Positions 1 through 12,698 of a stretch of DNA of 64,000 nucleotides are shown in pieces. Numbering within the stretch: the stretch's first letter is position 1; each line of letters opens with the position of its first letter. This DNA comes from Pelodera strongyloides. Taxonomy: Eukaryota > Nematoda > Chromadorea > Rhabditida > Rhabditidae. The notes under the pieces are model-generated. The model searched no databases. It was not told where the DNA came from and saw nothing but the letters and a program-made list of their open reading frames with translations. The translations under genes and the position numbers were made by a program. The stretch lies in assembly GCA_036852015.1 (NCBI GenBank), contig JAANDG010000486.1:49780-113779 (forward strand), read 5' to 3'.

Positions 1-359
1 TGGCATGCCGTTGGGTTCTCGTGTGCAGGTTGCCCGCCGAAACCACGCCGCTTGCACTCCGTAAAGGCGTAAGGCTAACGCTTGCACACCTTACGGCATT
101 TCGCTCCAGCCTTTCGCGTGCAAGCAGCGTGAGAACGGCGGGCAAATTGCACGCCATTCCCATTCCGCGTGCATTTTTGCACGCCACAAACGTTGCCAAA
201 TGCACTTTGCACGCCGTTTTCACGCCAAGTTTCGTCGGTAAACGCTTTCACGGAATTATGCTTGCCACGACTCTGTGATCTATTGCTGCCTAGTATTGCT
301 GAACCAACTTCAACTTCAACTTCTGAAGCGAAAAGAAATAATAAAAAATGTAAACTAAC

Positions 360-1842
360 GTTCGCAAGTGTTTTCCTCCGTCTTGTAATATCCGTCACAG
401 CAAGTTCGCACAAAAACTTCGACCCTCTTCAATTTTCGAGCGTATGTCATTTTGTTTTCTTTACTGTAAAGATTTTGATGAGCTATTCTATGGTCAGACG
501 GCTAGCTTCGTGTTTGAGATGCGCAAATGAATAACGCTCCTTTGTATTTTTCGGTTCTAGATTCTCTATGGCCTTTTGCTCTATAGTCGGTTCCTCTCGG
601 AGCTCTACCAAAGTAATACGGTAAATCGTAAATAACTTCAAACAGTCGTTGGAACTACAATCAAAGTCAACACCGACCTTTCCACATTGCACATGGTCCC
701 GTCAACACATGTAGGGCGGAAAACTTTCTGTACCACGTAACGATCCTCCCTAAAAGCGTGAAACAGTTACAACATACATACATTAGACAAAGGCATAAAA
801 TGCCTCTGATCTCCAGCTAAAGCGAACTACCGGCCGGTTTTTGAAACGCATCTCAAGTACTTGCATTCCTATGCATTCATGCAAAGTGGGATCTAATTGG
901 GGTCTAGTTTTTATTCAAATTTTTGCATTTGCATATGCTGCATAAGAAATCAGGTGTGCGCAATGCGTTTCAAAGCCCGGCCGGTTTTTCGTTTTAAATC
1001 CAGAAAAGGTACTCTATCCATGGAAGGGAACGTCCGCAGTTAAGGAAGTGTAGAGTCTTTAAAACTCCCAAGGTATTAGAAAAAAACACAAGACCAACTT
1101 CTCTTTATTCAACAATCACTGACGTTTCGACATACGTCATTATCATGTGTCGACCCGAAAGGGACGAGCTCAACGCTGAATATTTCATACAAACGAAGCG
1201 TCTTTACTTGGTCGCCCCGGGTTTAAAATGTCAATTGGTTTTTTTCCAGCGACAACCGGGGCCGCCCATAGTGCAGAGTTTCAGAAATTAATAACTGGAA
1301 TCATGCCCCCCGCCCGGAGCTCAATTCATTGGACTTCAGAGGCCGTATTCACCAACACACAGGGAGCCTCCCGGGGCTAACGAGCGCTCTGAATCTCTTC
1401 TGCTCTCGCGCCCTCTACGCACTCTATAGCTCCCTCTGCGTGTTGCGAATACGGCCTCTGGCTTCTGGCTTCTGGCTTCTGACTTCTGGCTTCTGGCGTG
1501 GTAGCTATTGGAGAAGAACTTAAAGCCAAAACAACATAATTTTTTTCAGAATTTTGTTGACATTCGAATACAGTATTGAATATTGGTTTTTAGTTCTCGA
1601 ACTATGCCTGTTCACTACCGTATACAACGAGGAAATACAAGAATTACATAAACCAAGTAAAAAAGGTTAATGTTTAATAAATAAAATATATAAATAGTGT
1701 TAAAAACGCACATGATCGGTTTCGTGCAAACATGTCTCCCGGTTAGTTCATCGTCTTTTGCGCTACCGGCGCCGATCACAGTAAAAAGGAATACAACGCT
1801 TACTAGACGGGAATGCAGGTTGTTCAATCGTGCTTTCGGCAT
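360..1842 (-). CDS. CED-1/MEGF10-like receptor, 5' exons only (tandem paralog of the ced-1 at 9-20 kb)
   Basis: Three exons are visible: 1712-1842, 678-749 and 360-463; the gene continues beyond the left edge. Exon 1 starts with an ATG 5 nt after a TTTTTTTTAG acceptor and encodes a signal peptide (basic MPKARLNN, then a VVFLFTVIGAG core) followed by AKDDELTGRHVCTKP. The next exons carry the EMI-type cysteine module, ending in [13 protein letters not shown]. Intron phases (2, 2, 1) are identical to those of the complete ced-1 gene in this window, and exon 3 has the same 104-nt length. Exon 2 is 30 nt shorter than its ced-1 counterpart and lacks residues between the RP and C of the EMI module. 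Frames are open, so it looks like a living gene rather than a relic, but the EGF repeats are not in view. The first intron carries an inverted-repeat element (817-998). Confidence 0.72.
817..998. mobile_element. TTAAAGC/CCGGCCGG inverted-repeat element
   Basis: The left end reads TAAAGCGAACTACCGGCCGG followed by TTTTTGAAACGCATC; the right end is its inverse (GCGTTTCAAAGCCCGGCCGG...TTTTAAA). About 180 bp, no coding capacity. It lies in the first intron of the CED-1 paralog. Related copies are at 39559-39726, 51373-51553 and 51833-51996. Confidence 0.75.
1339..1458. mobile_element. GAGGCCGTATTCACC palindromic element, copy 1
   Basis: Inverted ends GAGGCCGTATTCACCAACAC and GTTGCGAATACGGCCTC. 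The right end is followed by a short tandem array of TGGCTTC units (to about 1500). Confidence 0.75.
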
Positions 1843-2040
1843 TTTACCTAAAAAAAATATTAAATTAGTGTATAGAACAATAATAAATGAAATAAAAGGC
1901 AACCGACGATCTTAGGTTAGGACGTTAGAAAGCGGTAGACCATGACTGAGTTATGGTAATGAAAGCGAAGATATCAGAGTAGATGCCCTGTATAAAACTA
2001 ATTCTCGGACGCAAAGGTAAAACGTAAACAATCAACTACT

Positions 2041-2166
2041 GAGGCCGTATTCACCAACACACAGGGAGCCCTCCCTAGGTACACGAGCGCTCTGAATCTC
2101 TTCGCACTCTTTAGCTCCCTGGGGAGGCCAGGGAGGGCTCCCTGCGTGTTGGTGAATACGGCCTCT
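2041..2166. mobile_element. GAGGCCGTATTCACC palindromic element, copy 2
   Basis: Inverted ends of about 30 bp (GAGGCCGTATTCACCAACAC... and ...GTGTTGGTGAATACGGCCTC), separated by a spacer with CTCTGAATCTCTTCGC also found in copy 1. Immediately to the right lies a tRNA-like T-arm sequence (2180-2213). Confidence 0.8.
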
Positions 2167-3043
2167 GTTCTCGAAAGCGGGAGGTCACTGGTTCGAATCC
2201 GTTCCTCGGCAATCATTCTCTACGCTCCATTTCATTGTCGAAAAACTCTATGAAAGTCAATGGCACAATAAGGTACAGTATCGAAGGCTCACACGGCTGG
2301 TCATCTTGTTAGGGCCAGCCACCAGCTTGTGTGTACCTCTTTATTACTGTGGCTTTTCTGGGGTTTTTTTCCTGTGATTGTTCACTCACATAAGTGTTCT
2401 ATTAATTGACTCTCGTTCTCAGTCTCAATGAAAAGCAATCTAAAAAATTGACAACAGGGAAATGCAACATTGCCAAGGACACGTCCAGTTGAATTACAGT
2501 GACATATTTGATAGTATCTTATCTCACGTTCTATATATCATTACTACCAAACCAAGAAAGAAACAAACAAACAAATAAACAAACAAACGAACAAAACTAA
2601 ACTTGGTTATTTATAAATTAGGAAAATGGGCTAGGCACAGGCACATGTCTGAGCCTTAAAACACTACAACGTGAAACTCCGTGCCATCGCCGTGCACAAA
2701 AAGACGGTCCGCCATAAGGGAGGGGTGCTCATGGCGCACTGTCGAATGCGGCGCGGTTGGAAACCAACAGAGAAATTCAAAGACTGCTAAATGTGGAGAA
2801 TGGCCTTCCGTTTTCTCGTTTTTTTTTTCGTTGTGTAATAAACTCACAAGGGGGGAGACAAACATAATAGAATGCCAATGGCCGACAGTAAAGGAATCTG
2901 TTCTAGGCTACGGGTGAATCAAGTGATACATTAGACAATACGTCTTTCTACCGTGTTCACGACGCCGTGGTACAATAAAATAAAAAAACAAGGCGGTATT
3001 TGGGGTATGAGCCTGAACCTGGAGGTCGAGAAAAGCTCACAGG

Positions 3044-3046
<3 letters not shown>

Positions 3047-3085
<39 letters not shown>
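3047..3085. repeat. GA microsatellite
   Basis: An almost pure (GA)n run within otherwise unique sequence. Confidence 0.9.
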
Positions 3086-3090
<5 letters not shown>

Positions 3091-3295
3091 AGAGCAGGAT
3101 AAGGTATGGAAGGAGAGATTTTTTTCTGTAGAAATGATAGCATGAGTAACCAATCAACGGAAAATCTTATCTTGCATTGCTGTATTATAATACTATTAGG
3201 CAACAGAAAGAAAATTGTAAACATAAGTAGCGGATTAGTAATCACTAATCATTGTGATAATCACACTTTTTTAATTGACGGATGATTTTTTTTAG

Positions 3296-4147
3296 TTAAA
3301 GGGTCATGCCCATTTCAGGTAACCCCTATTTTTGATGACCCCGTCTGATTCTCCGTCTCAAACATGGTAGGATACACTTGTTTCTAATTTTTAAGTGCAA
3401 CGTCTCATCAGTGGCGTGATAACTATAAAGCTTCGTTGCAGTAATAAAAAAAACCTATTAATACTATTAGATGTATAGCAATTAATCCCGTTGTGGCTCC
3501 GTCCCGTTTGTACCCAAAAATAAATCGCAGTTGCCACGGCCATTCGCCCTGATTCGTCCCCTTGTAGCATATTGGCCAATCCCTTATAGCATATTGGCCA
3601 ATCAGCGCGAGGGGGCGTAGCAACTACGATAGATTGTTGGGTATGATTGGCCATGGTAAATTGCTGGTAACTGTGTGGATGTTGCGCCTGAAAATTGGTA
3701 AAAAAAATTGCAGGGGTTAGCTGAATGGGCGGACAGTCTAAGATCAATTAGTTAATTTCAAATGGCAGAAAGGAAATAATTATTATGATTCATACCCAAG
3801 ATAAATTTAAATTTAGTAAGTCTTTTTCCTCTAGGCTTAAAGAGTACCCCCGTTATTCAAGGGAGGCTTGCGTAGATGTACAGCAATATCGCAATATGCA
3901 AATATGCTCTATTGGGCCTGGCAATTGCGATATTGGCCAATCAACGCGAAAGGGGATATTGGCCAATCAACGCGAATGGGCGTGATAACTGATATATGTT
4001 GTGTATGACTGGCCATGGTAAGTTGCTGAAAACTGCGTGAATATTGCGACTGAAAATTGGAAAAAAATTCAGCCTGCTATATTTGAAACGGAGAATCCGA
4101 TGGAATCATAAAAATAGGGGTGATTTGAAATGGGCTTGATCCTTTAA
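3296..4147. mobile_element. TTAA-bounded inverted-repeat element, 852 bp
   Basis: The left end TTAAAGGGTCATGCCCATTT and the right end (AAATGGGCTTGATCCTTTAA) are imperfect inverses for about 65 bp, both closing on TTAA. The interior contains two related segments with TGGCCATGGTAA...GAAAATTGG (3650-3700 and 4010-4060) and a stretch (3402-3511) closely matching the last intron/exon junction of ced-1. No transposase frame is present, so it is non-autonomous; the TTAA boundary would fit piggyBac-type mobilisation (inference). Confidence 0.75.
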
Positions 4148-4939
4148 ATAGGCTGGGCAATTGATGACGTGCAACTTATTGCTAAGGCAATTGGAATAAC
4201 TGGCGGGAACACAAATGATTAGCAACGGAACTACGGTAAATAATGCAACGAATAACGTGAGATATGAGAAAAGGGTTGTGCGCAGTCACAACAAAAATAA
4301 CGGTATTTTGCTACGGTATGATTTTATAGACCAAGTGATGAATGTACTTAATGTAATTAGACAAATAAAAAATAAGAGTGCGCAACAATAATATGGCTCA
4401 TTCGGATATCAAGTTGATGTGATTGATGTGAACTGATAACAAGAATCGGAAAAATAACCCTGACATACCTAGTCCTGTTTCTCTTGCATGCTTATTTTGT
4501 TGCCATCACGAGAGCCATTCACGATTGAGTTGTAGGGAAAAGAAGTTTCCCTCGATTTTCTTATGACAAACGTCTGCAAAATAGCCTATTGGATAATACA
4601 CCATAGACACCACTCGACACCAATGGACAACACTTTAACTTTTGCATGAAAATGAAGTATTTTCTTAAGATTAATACTTAATAATCTAGGTTCACAATGT
4701 AAATATGCTAATGATTATATGATAATCCGTATTTTGATCTAATCTTTGAAATTGGCACATGTTTAGCTGAAGGTGTCCAGTGGTGTCCAGTGGTGTCCGG
4801 GTGTCTACGCTGTATTATCCAATAAGCCCTGCAAAATTAACGCGAGCCAGAGTCTCGCAGAATTAGCCCCCAAAAAAAGGGTCGACGATCAACCTTAGCC
4901 AGAAACAGGAAAATTCGTTCATTTATCTAAAGCACACCA

Positions 4940-5637
4940 CAACGTGAAAATTGGCGTGCAAGCGGCAACCTTACGGCGTGGAGCGGCAAGCCGTTAGGTT
5001 CTGGCGTGCAAGTTGCCCGCCGTAACGTTGCCGCTTGCACGCCATGAAGAAGTAAGGTTGCCGATTGCAGGCCATAAAGTTCCCTCTTGCACGTCGTACT
5101 CATCCATTTCGCCTCGATATTTTGTCGTACAAGCCGTGTGATATCGGCGTGCAACTTGCATCTCATTTCCATTCGGCGTGCACTTTTGGACACCACGTTG
5201 CCAAAAGCACTTTGCACGCGATTTTCACGCCGCTTGTACGCCCTTTCCTCTGTGCTATCATCGTCGGTATTCGCCAGAAAACTGTCCCTTGCTCTTCGAG
5301 GCGAGAATATCACGCAATGAACAAGCAACAACACGATAAATTAAATTGGAAGCAGAGGAATTATCTATTATCTCATTATACCGAACGCCGTTCTCCACAA
5401 CTTTTCGTGCACACGTGGCGCGCCCTAGAGCAAGTGCGCCGCCCCAATGTGGCCCTCGGAGAATTATATTTCCATTATCCCGAGCGCCGTTCACCACAAC
5501 CCAAATCCACGAACGCCCTGACCACGCGGTGCGCTGCGTATCTGACTTATCAGCTAGTATGCTGTCATTTTGCGAAGAGACACCCGCATGCACGCGCACG
5601 CCGTACTCTTGCCGCTTGCACGCCAATTTTCACGTTG
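4940..5637. mobile_element. GTGCAAGCGGCAA inverted-repeat element, about 0.7 kb
   Basis: A perfect 29-bp terminal inverted repeat starts at 4940 (CAACGTGAAAATTGGCGTGC...) and ends at 5637. The interior is full of further TTGCACGCC / GGCGTGCAA motifs in both orientations, so folded structures are likely. The open frames across it are consequences of its GC-rich repeats; I see no recognisable protein. The first 260 bp of the window carry related motifs, probably a diverged relative. Confidence 0.75.
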
Positions 5638-6027
5638 CGAAAGACAGAACGCACACAATCAATTGAGTACCGTATTTCTTTACAATCTTTATTTCATTTA
5701 CAACTGACAATCAATAAGAACAATCAACAATAGAATTTGTAATATATAGCATGCAAATATTGTAATGTATGTAAAGCGCTAAAAATATACGTGGTGCAAA
5801 GTAGGTGAAATCACAATATTTACGTTTAGGCTGAAGGAATAGTTGATTTTACGTAAATTCACAGAATTACTTGGAATGGACAAATACAAATGACCCGAAT
5901 CGTTAATTATGTAAGCATTATTCGTTTAGTAAGTTAAAACAGCAAACTAAATTTACAAACTAAATTAGGTTGTTATGAAACCTGTGTTTATGTGAAAGTT
6001 AGGCTTGAAACCAACACAGTTAAAGGT

Positions 6028-6104
6028 TAAAGCGGTATAACGGCCATCATAGGCGAGTGTGTTACAAATACGTTTCAAAAACTGGCCGTTATTTCGCTTT
6101 AATA
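6028..6104. mobile_element. Short TTAAAGC inverted-repeat element
   Basis: Left TTAAAGCGGTATAACGGCC and right GGCCGTTATTTCGCTTTAA are inverses; only about 77 bp in total. Confidence 0.65.
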
Positions 6105-7012
6105 AAGAATCATCAGTGTAAGATCGGAATAAAATGAGTAAGTAATGTGACTAACAAATAATAAACTAATACAAGAATAAAAATATATAGCAAAGTCTAC
6201 AAAGCTATAATAAATGGGATAATCTTGGGCAATATGAGCGATTTTATAAATTGGCATTAATGATCACAGGAAAGCACAGTACCGGTTAATTATATAATCT
6301 CCGTTTGATTCTTAAGAATAAAAGTTGCCCTTGGACGAATTATTCGCTTGATTTTCTTTGAGCATTTTCGACTCGTAGTGGTCAGGACCTAAATTCCTTT
6401 GTGTTTAGTTGAAAACTATAAATTATTGTGTCGCTACATTACAATCTAAGTACGGTAATAGAGTGACAGTTTTGTGCGTGGCGGCCTGAACCAAAATTAA
6501 CGCACACATCAAGTGCGCGAAAACGACGCCGCGCGCCCTTCTCTGAGTATCATTTTCGCTACTTCACCAAAACATAATCTCCTTTGAAACAACGAATAGT
6601 AAACTAAAGTATCCCTTCACCGACAGGAAAGAAAGCATGCACCAAACACCGAAAAAAAGCTCTTTATTATGGCAACGTATATGTACAGTCGTATATTGCA
6701 AAATGCTAATAAGACAAGGTTATAAGGTCGCTACGAATCTCTAAAACTAGAGGGAACTTCAAGTTACAATATATTTACGCTACTACGTATAAGCACCGGA
6801 TCTTAAGTTGAAACAATTTTGAGAAACAAGTCTTTTTGGCTAGTTGAATATGATAGTATGCGCAGTGAGTTTAAGTGATTACTTGCGTGTGTTTACTTTG
6901 GCAAGACAACAGTTGCACTTGTAAATGCTAAGCATGCGTAGTCAACTCACAAACAAATCTTGCTATAGGATTAGAACAATACACTAAAAGGCGTGAGAGG
7001 TTCATGCTGTCG

Positions 7013-7146
7013 GTGGCCGTATGCACCAACACCGGGAGTATGCTCCCAGTGGGAGGTGAGAGAAAGAGAGGGATTACACGAATCAGAGCACGCAGAGACT
7101 AATTCTCCCAACCGGGGAGGCTCCCACTGTTCGCGCATACGGCCAC
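7013..7146. mobile_element. GTGGCCGTATGCACC palindromic element
   Basis: Ends GTGGCCGTATGCACCAACAC and TGTTCGCGCATACGGCCAC are inverses, with a purine-rich middle. It is a diverged relative of the GAGGCCGTATTCACC family at 1339, 2041 and 12841. Confidence 0.65.
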
Positions 7147-8278
7147 TGGAGATAATTAGAGCAGTGTCTAAAGGATTATGTATTGAAAATTGTTTTGATA
7201 TAAAAAAAAGTGAAAAGTGAAGTCAGCGCGCAGTTATGACATCTGCAACGTATTCAAAATCCTGGTGCACTGTTCTAACCATGGTGGAAAAAAAACGGAT
7301 AATACATGCGTAACCAAAGCGCAAATGCAAAATAAAATACAACCAAAATTCACCCGAAAAGTTAGCAATAATAAGTGCACTTAGCAAACAGAAAAAAATA
7401 TGCATAGGTTAGGTGATAATTAATCAAACTACAAGGGCTTGGGCTCGTACAAAAATAATAAAACTACCGTATATCGTCTCATCGTCCAAAACTACTCAAT
7501 TCACAGAAAGGTGCTCATGCACATACGCACCGTTCATTAACACGACATCTTGGGTTAATACAGAAAAAAAGTGAAACGGGGTTAAAGGAAATGTTAGTCG
7601 GGGTAGTATCATGCTTTACAACAAAAAACAAACAGCCATATCACACAAACTGCAAATCTCATGCAAAGTGAAAAATTAGTGGAAGCATTAAATAATTCGC
7701 TCGTTTCAAGTGTATGTTGAACTTGCGGACTAAGGAATCAAAAGAAAAACAAAACATACAATCTCAACTAATCTTGTCGCGCGTAACCAATACTTGTAAA
7801 TACCCAAACTTGAGTCTCAAATAAAAAGGGGAGGTTATAAATTCCCAACCATTGGTAATCTACCCCAACTGGGAAGCTGGATTTCCACGTCTAATATGCA
7901 AATTTCACCAACCACTAACATTCCAACGGGTCAACTACCAGTAGGCGGGAATTCATACGGTAACTATAAACTCAAAAGAAAGGATCACAAATTGTTCTCT
8001 CTTTCTTCTTTAGAAAGAAGAGGTTGCGTACTTTGTGTTTGTCGTGTAGATGATGAAGGAGACATCTCGTCCAGTGTGGCGTATTCTAAACAAGGAATCT
8101 CTCTCTCATCTCAGTGCATGTGTGGTACGTGGTAGAGACAGAAGGCAGTAGAATTCCAAAGCAATGGATCATTAAAATAAAAGCGACATAACAGCCGGTT
8201 TTTGAAACGTACGAAGGACCGCATTCCTATGTAGTTAAGCTAAGTAAGCTCGAGCTTTTTCCTTCTAATCATACTCAT

Positions 8279-8427
8279 TAGCCCGTATTTTCGGGTCGAC
8301 GGAAACGTTCCGTTTGGGAAATCCTTTGTATGCAAATTTCTCGACTATCTAGACTAGCTGAAGGAAAAATTTGCATACGAATGAGCTCCCAAACGGAACA
8401 TTCCCGTCGACCCGAGAATACGGGCTA
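8279..8427. mobile_element. TAGCCCGTATTCTCGGGTCG inverted-repeat element
   Basis: The left end TAGCCCGTATTTTCGGGTCG continues through GACGG and AACGTTCCGTTTGGGA; the right end is the inverse through CGGGCTA. A shorter copy lies at 54842-54912. Confidence 0.75.
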
Positions 8428-8696
8428 TTGACGTGGGATGTTTGGGAATGCATCTGTTCGTTTCAAATTTCCAAAGACCGGATGCTACACTGCTTTATAG
8501 ATTATTCTTATCGAGGAAAGAAAAACACTCAAACTAACCATGCGTTCGGTCTGGGGTCGATCGCGGGAGGCCATTTAATTTCGACATAGGCACATCAAAC
8601 GAGTCGCTGGAAAAAAAAAACACGTCAAGCAAAGCTCACCTCAGAAACTTCCAATCTTCTACTCTATTACATTATACGGTGTTTATCATTATCCCT

Positions 8697-8799
8697 ATGC
8701 TCTTATCCTCGTATACTATTTGGCCTCATGCTCTTATCCTCTTATACTGTTTGGCCTCATGCTCTTATCCTCTTATACTATTTGGCCTTATGCTCTTAT
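8697..8799. repeat. 31-bp tandem repeat, about 3.3 copies
   Basis: The unit ATGCTCTTATCCTCTTATAC plus TATTTGGCCTC repeats with period 31 (starts at 8697, 8728, 8759, 8790). Only a few substitutions separate the copies. Confidence 0.85.
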
Positions 8800-9064
8800 G
8801 CACATACACGCTTCTAGATTAGCATGAACTGACTTGACAATACACTTGTTCTTTTAACTAATCTGGATCATAACGTCTTTGATGTTCGTAAAGCTAGTCT
8901 AAGTCTGGTCATCCTTTAAATTGAAATCTTTTCAAAAAATAAAATCGGCATGTTTCTAAGAGGTAATAAGAAAAATTCTGTGCCATAGGCAACTAATCGA
9001 AACGAGTCGCCTCCCAGCCCCAGATAATTATGTTAACTATATATAAAACACGGAATATTCTTTA

Positions 9065-10518
9065 TTACCTGTTCTCCTCCGGATCCGGTTCGTCACCTGT
9101 CGCATACAAGGGATTATTGAACTCGTTATTGTCCTTCTCATCAGTGGCGTGGTAACTATAAAGTTTCGTTACAATAATAAAAATTCTTATTATTACTATT
9201 AGATGTATAGCAATTAATCCCGTTGTGGCACCGTCCCGTTTGTGGCAAACACGTCGACTACTTTGCGCGGCGAAACTTAATAGATAGAAAAAATGGGCAG
9301 AAATACAGTGCTGTGGCGCTGAAATCATCACTTTCAGCTTTACGTATTGGTATTCACTACAAATACTATCGGTAAGTAAGCATAGATATAACAAACTTAC
9401 ACAACAGTAGGCTCGTCGGGCACCTTCTCCTTGAAATATTTTCTCCTGTAGTAGACGACGCTCAATAGAAGAATACCGGCGACCAAGAATGCAGCCAATA
9501 TCTAAAAAAGTAGCGCCAAATCACAAGCAAGAATAAAGCACTCACCATATCATACTGAACTTACGAAGTTACCATAACCCACATCAATTAAATAACCCTA
9601 CACGCTATCAACAAATGCAAAAAAAAAGTGAATAAGAACTCATGGGCGCTGTCTTCAACTGTATCAATTCATAATACATGCCAGCTTATACCACCACTAA
9701 ATACAAAAAGTCCCAAGAACTCCGTTAGTTTCACACAAAAAAAATAATACTCACCGCAAGAATAGTGCCAACCGACGACGAGTTTTCCCCTTGCATTTTC
9801 TGATAGTCGGCAACTAAACGGCAAACAGCGTAATACATTTGGATATGATTTAAAGTAGACACATTAGAGGGCTCTCAAAATATATCCCAAAATTTACGCC
9901 TACACAACTAACTAAACTTCAATTAGGCCCGCAGTCTCCTACAAACAAGCCCGACTTCGGCCTAGAACATATCCCTAGATTGCCAATGCCTTATCTCTAT
10001 ACAATAACAATACACAGCAGGACCATAAGGTCAGATCCATAAAATAAAGAAAAAATTGTGTTAATATAACAATTAACTAAATAAAAAGAACCCACATGCC
10101 CTTCCACAGCTCATCTGATCTTCGTGGCAACACCCGACTGCCTGGTCACAGATATTGCCCTCGGAACACGTGCCACACTGGTTAGCGCACCGGAGACCGA
10201 ATGTGCCCTCGGGACACACTGAAAGTAGAGACCTTAACACTTATTTTAAATAAAAAAACGACCTAGCGAAAGCCTACATACTGATAATACACCATAGTTA
10301 ACCAGACAAATATCAGGCTCAGTATATCAGGCTACAAAATATTCCCAATCTGAATGACTAGGAGCGGAAGCATTAGAAAATAACCAAAGCTGAATTCTCA
10401 AAGACAGAAAAAGGAATGTTTCACCAAAATCATATGTACAAGTAAAGTTCAGGCTTTCACTCGGAACACCCGGAACCAGCTGACAATTGCGTTAGGGCGC
10501 GTTCAAGATGGCCGAAAG

Positions 10519-10553
<35 letters not shown>

Positions 10554-12624
10554 AAAAAATTTTTTAATACTAAGGGAAAATGAAAAAATACAGTAATTTT
10601 TTTCGGGTTTTGTCTGCGTTCTCTTATTTTGCATTGTCTTTCAAAAGTTTTTTTCGCCCAACCTGAACGGCCCGAAAACGCATTTTTGTCTTTCTTTCGG
10701 CCATCTTAAAACGCGCCCTAATGATTGTCTCGCGTGTACCCCGAAGAAATGTTTCTTTTCCAGTTCTTCCTTACAGTTTTCATCACCTTTTCACACAAAA
10801 ATGTTAAGAATAACGATAAGAATAATAATAACATTTCCCCCCAAAAAACCTACAATTATGACAAAATTCTCCATCGAAACCCGGGTGGCACTGGCACTGT
10901 CCCGTGAATCTGTTACACGACGCCGTGCTTATTCCCATACATTTGCACTTTTGAATACAGTCGACACCCCAGTGGCCCTCTTCACATGGCACATCACAGC
11001 GGTCGCCTTGCACTCCTGAAAGTGAAAGGAATAATATGTACTATATTAGATTGTTTAAAGCGGCACGGAACGTGGGCGCCTGGGTGCCTGGACCCATGCA
11101 TATTATAATAATTTATTACGTACACATACAATTTGTGAGAGAAAAATATATGCAACGTACAGTTTTGTCGAGTAAAGCAACAGTAGCACAAAGACAAAAA
11201 CAGTAGCACAAAAAATGTTAAAGGAGGAGGCTCACGAGAGTGAAGTGCTCGAATGGTTTCCTTTTATCGAAAGATGATGGTATTAAGTTCCGAAAGACAT
11301 GCTTTACAATGCAAACGCTTTTAACTGGAAGGAGTAAATCAATATAAAAACTATGAATTCTATCAAAATTTTGGATCGTAAAAAATAGTTGATTTCCGTA
11401 GTGGGCATGCAAATTTTGTGCTGGCTTGCAAAATGACTTGTAAATTTGCATGTTTAGCTTTGAAGTCTACCTTGCATACGATAGGTTATTTTATTTGACT
11501 TCGAGTTCTTAGATTAATTAATTCCTCCAAACTAAAACGCTGAACCTTATAATACTTGTTTTTTGGAAGATAATCCCATTATCCTTCGATAAAAGGAAAC
11601 TATTTGAGCACTTCATTCTCGTGAGACTCCTCCTTTAATAAAAATTTTTTGCAAATGTGGAGTGGTGGTGTCGCTATCAAATATCAATGTACGAAAAACA
11701 AATCATTCTTACCATTAGGACAGGCACATTCTCCCGTTTGAGGATGACATTCCTTGAATTCACTCGCACATTTGCATTCTCTCGAGCAATTCGAGCCCCA
11801 CGTACCGAGTGGACATTCTGAAGTGTAAGATGTAAGCGTCCCAATTGACATCTGCCCTCTACTACTGTACTGTACTAACTACTGTAATGTATAGTATCTC
11901 CATCCAAAGAACCCTTCACTATCAGTTTACTGTCAATAAGCTATGCACGCCGTAAAGATATTCAGCGCATATTTCTTTCTTTTAACAATAGGCAAAATAG
12001 AACAGCGTACGTAAACAAATATGTTGAATGAAAACAATTCCTTCGAATTTCGAATAAAACAATATAAAATAAAATAAAAACCAACGTCTATCACAGGCTC
12101 TTCCCTGGAAGCCAGCAGGACAGATACACGTTCCGTCAACATGGTTACATACTGCACCGTTACGGCACGGCATACACTTCTCCGAACAGTTCATTCCCCA
12201 ACGACCCTCGTCGCACTCTGAATACATATATATATGAAAAATATTTTAAATTTAAATAAAATTTCACTACCAACTATATACAGGCGTAACACCAACTACT
12301 CAATACCCCATTCTCACAAAGAATACGAACAAAAGTAAAATGATTTCGGTAAAATTGTGAAAATGACTTTACCCCCACCCATGCACATTTGCTCATATCT
12401 AACGAATCTAATGGTAAGGTTAGGTAACTAAAACTAACTTTTATCACAGGCATCTCCAGTATATCCCGGCTCGCAAATACATTGGCCAGTCACTGGGTCA
12501 CACTCGCTTCCTTGTGCGCATGAGCAAGTATGCGCACATCCCTCACCAAACAGTCCCTGGGAGCAAGCTTCCTCGCAAAGGACTCCCTGACGACCAGCCG
12601 GGCACCTATATATATACACTATAC

Positions 12625-12656
<32 letters not shown>

Positions 12657-12657
12657 T

Positions 12658-12698
<41 letters not shown>

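Noticed and set aside
2168..2216. tRNA-like 3' half (GGTTCGAATCCGTTCCTCGGCA) beside a palindromic element
   Set aside because: There is a B-box-like T-arm, but no D-arm, anticodon arm or matching 5' acceptor strand in reach, and the T-stem pairs poorly. It may be a tRNA relic or a tRNA-derived repeat; not enough for a tRNA call.
5065..5733. 222-codon plus-strand open frame
   Set aside because: It lies in the GC-rich inverted-repeat element at 4940-5637, its residues come from repeats of the TTGCACGCC motif, and overlapping frames on both strands are equally open.
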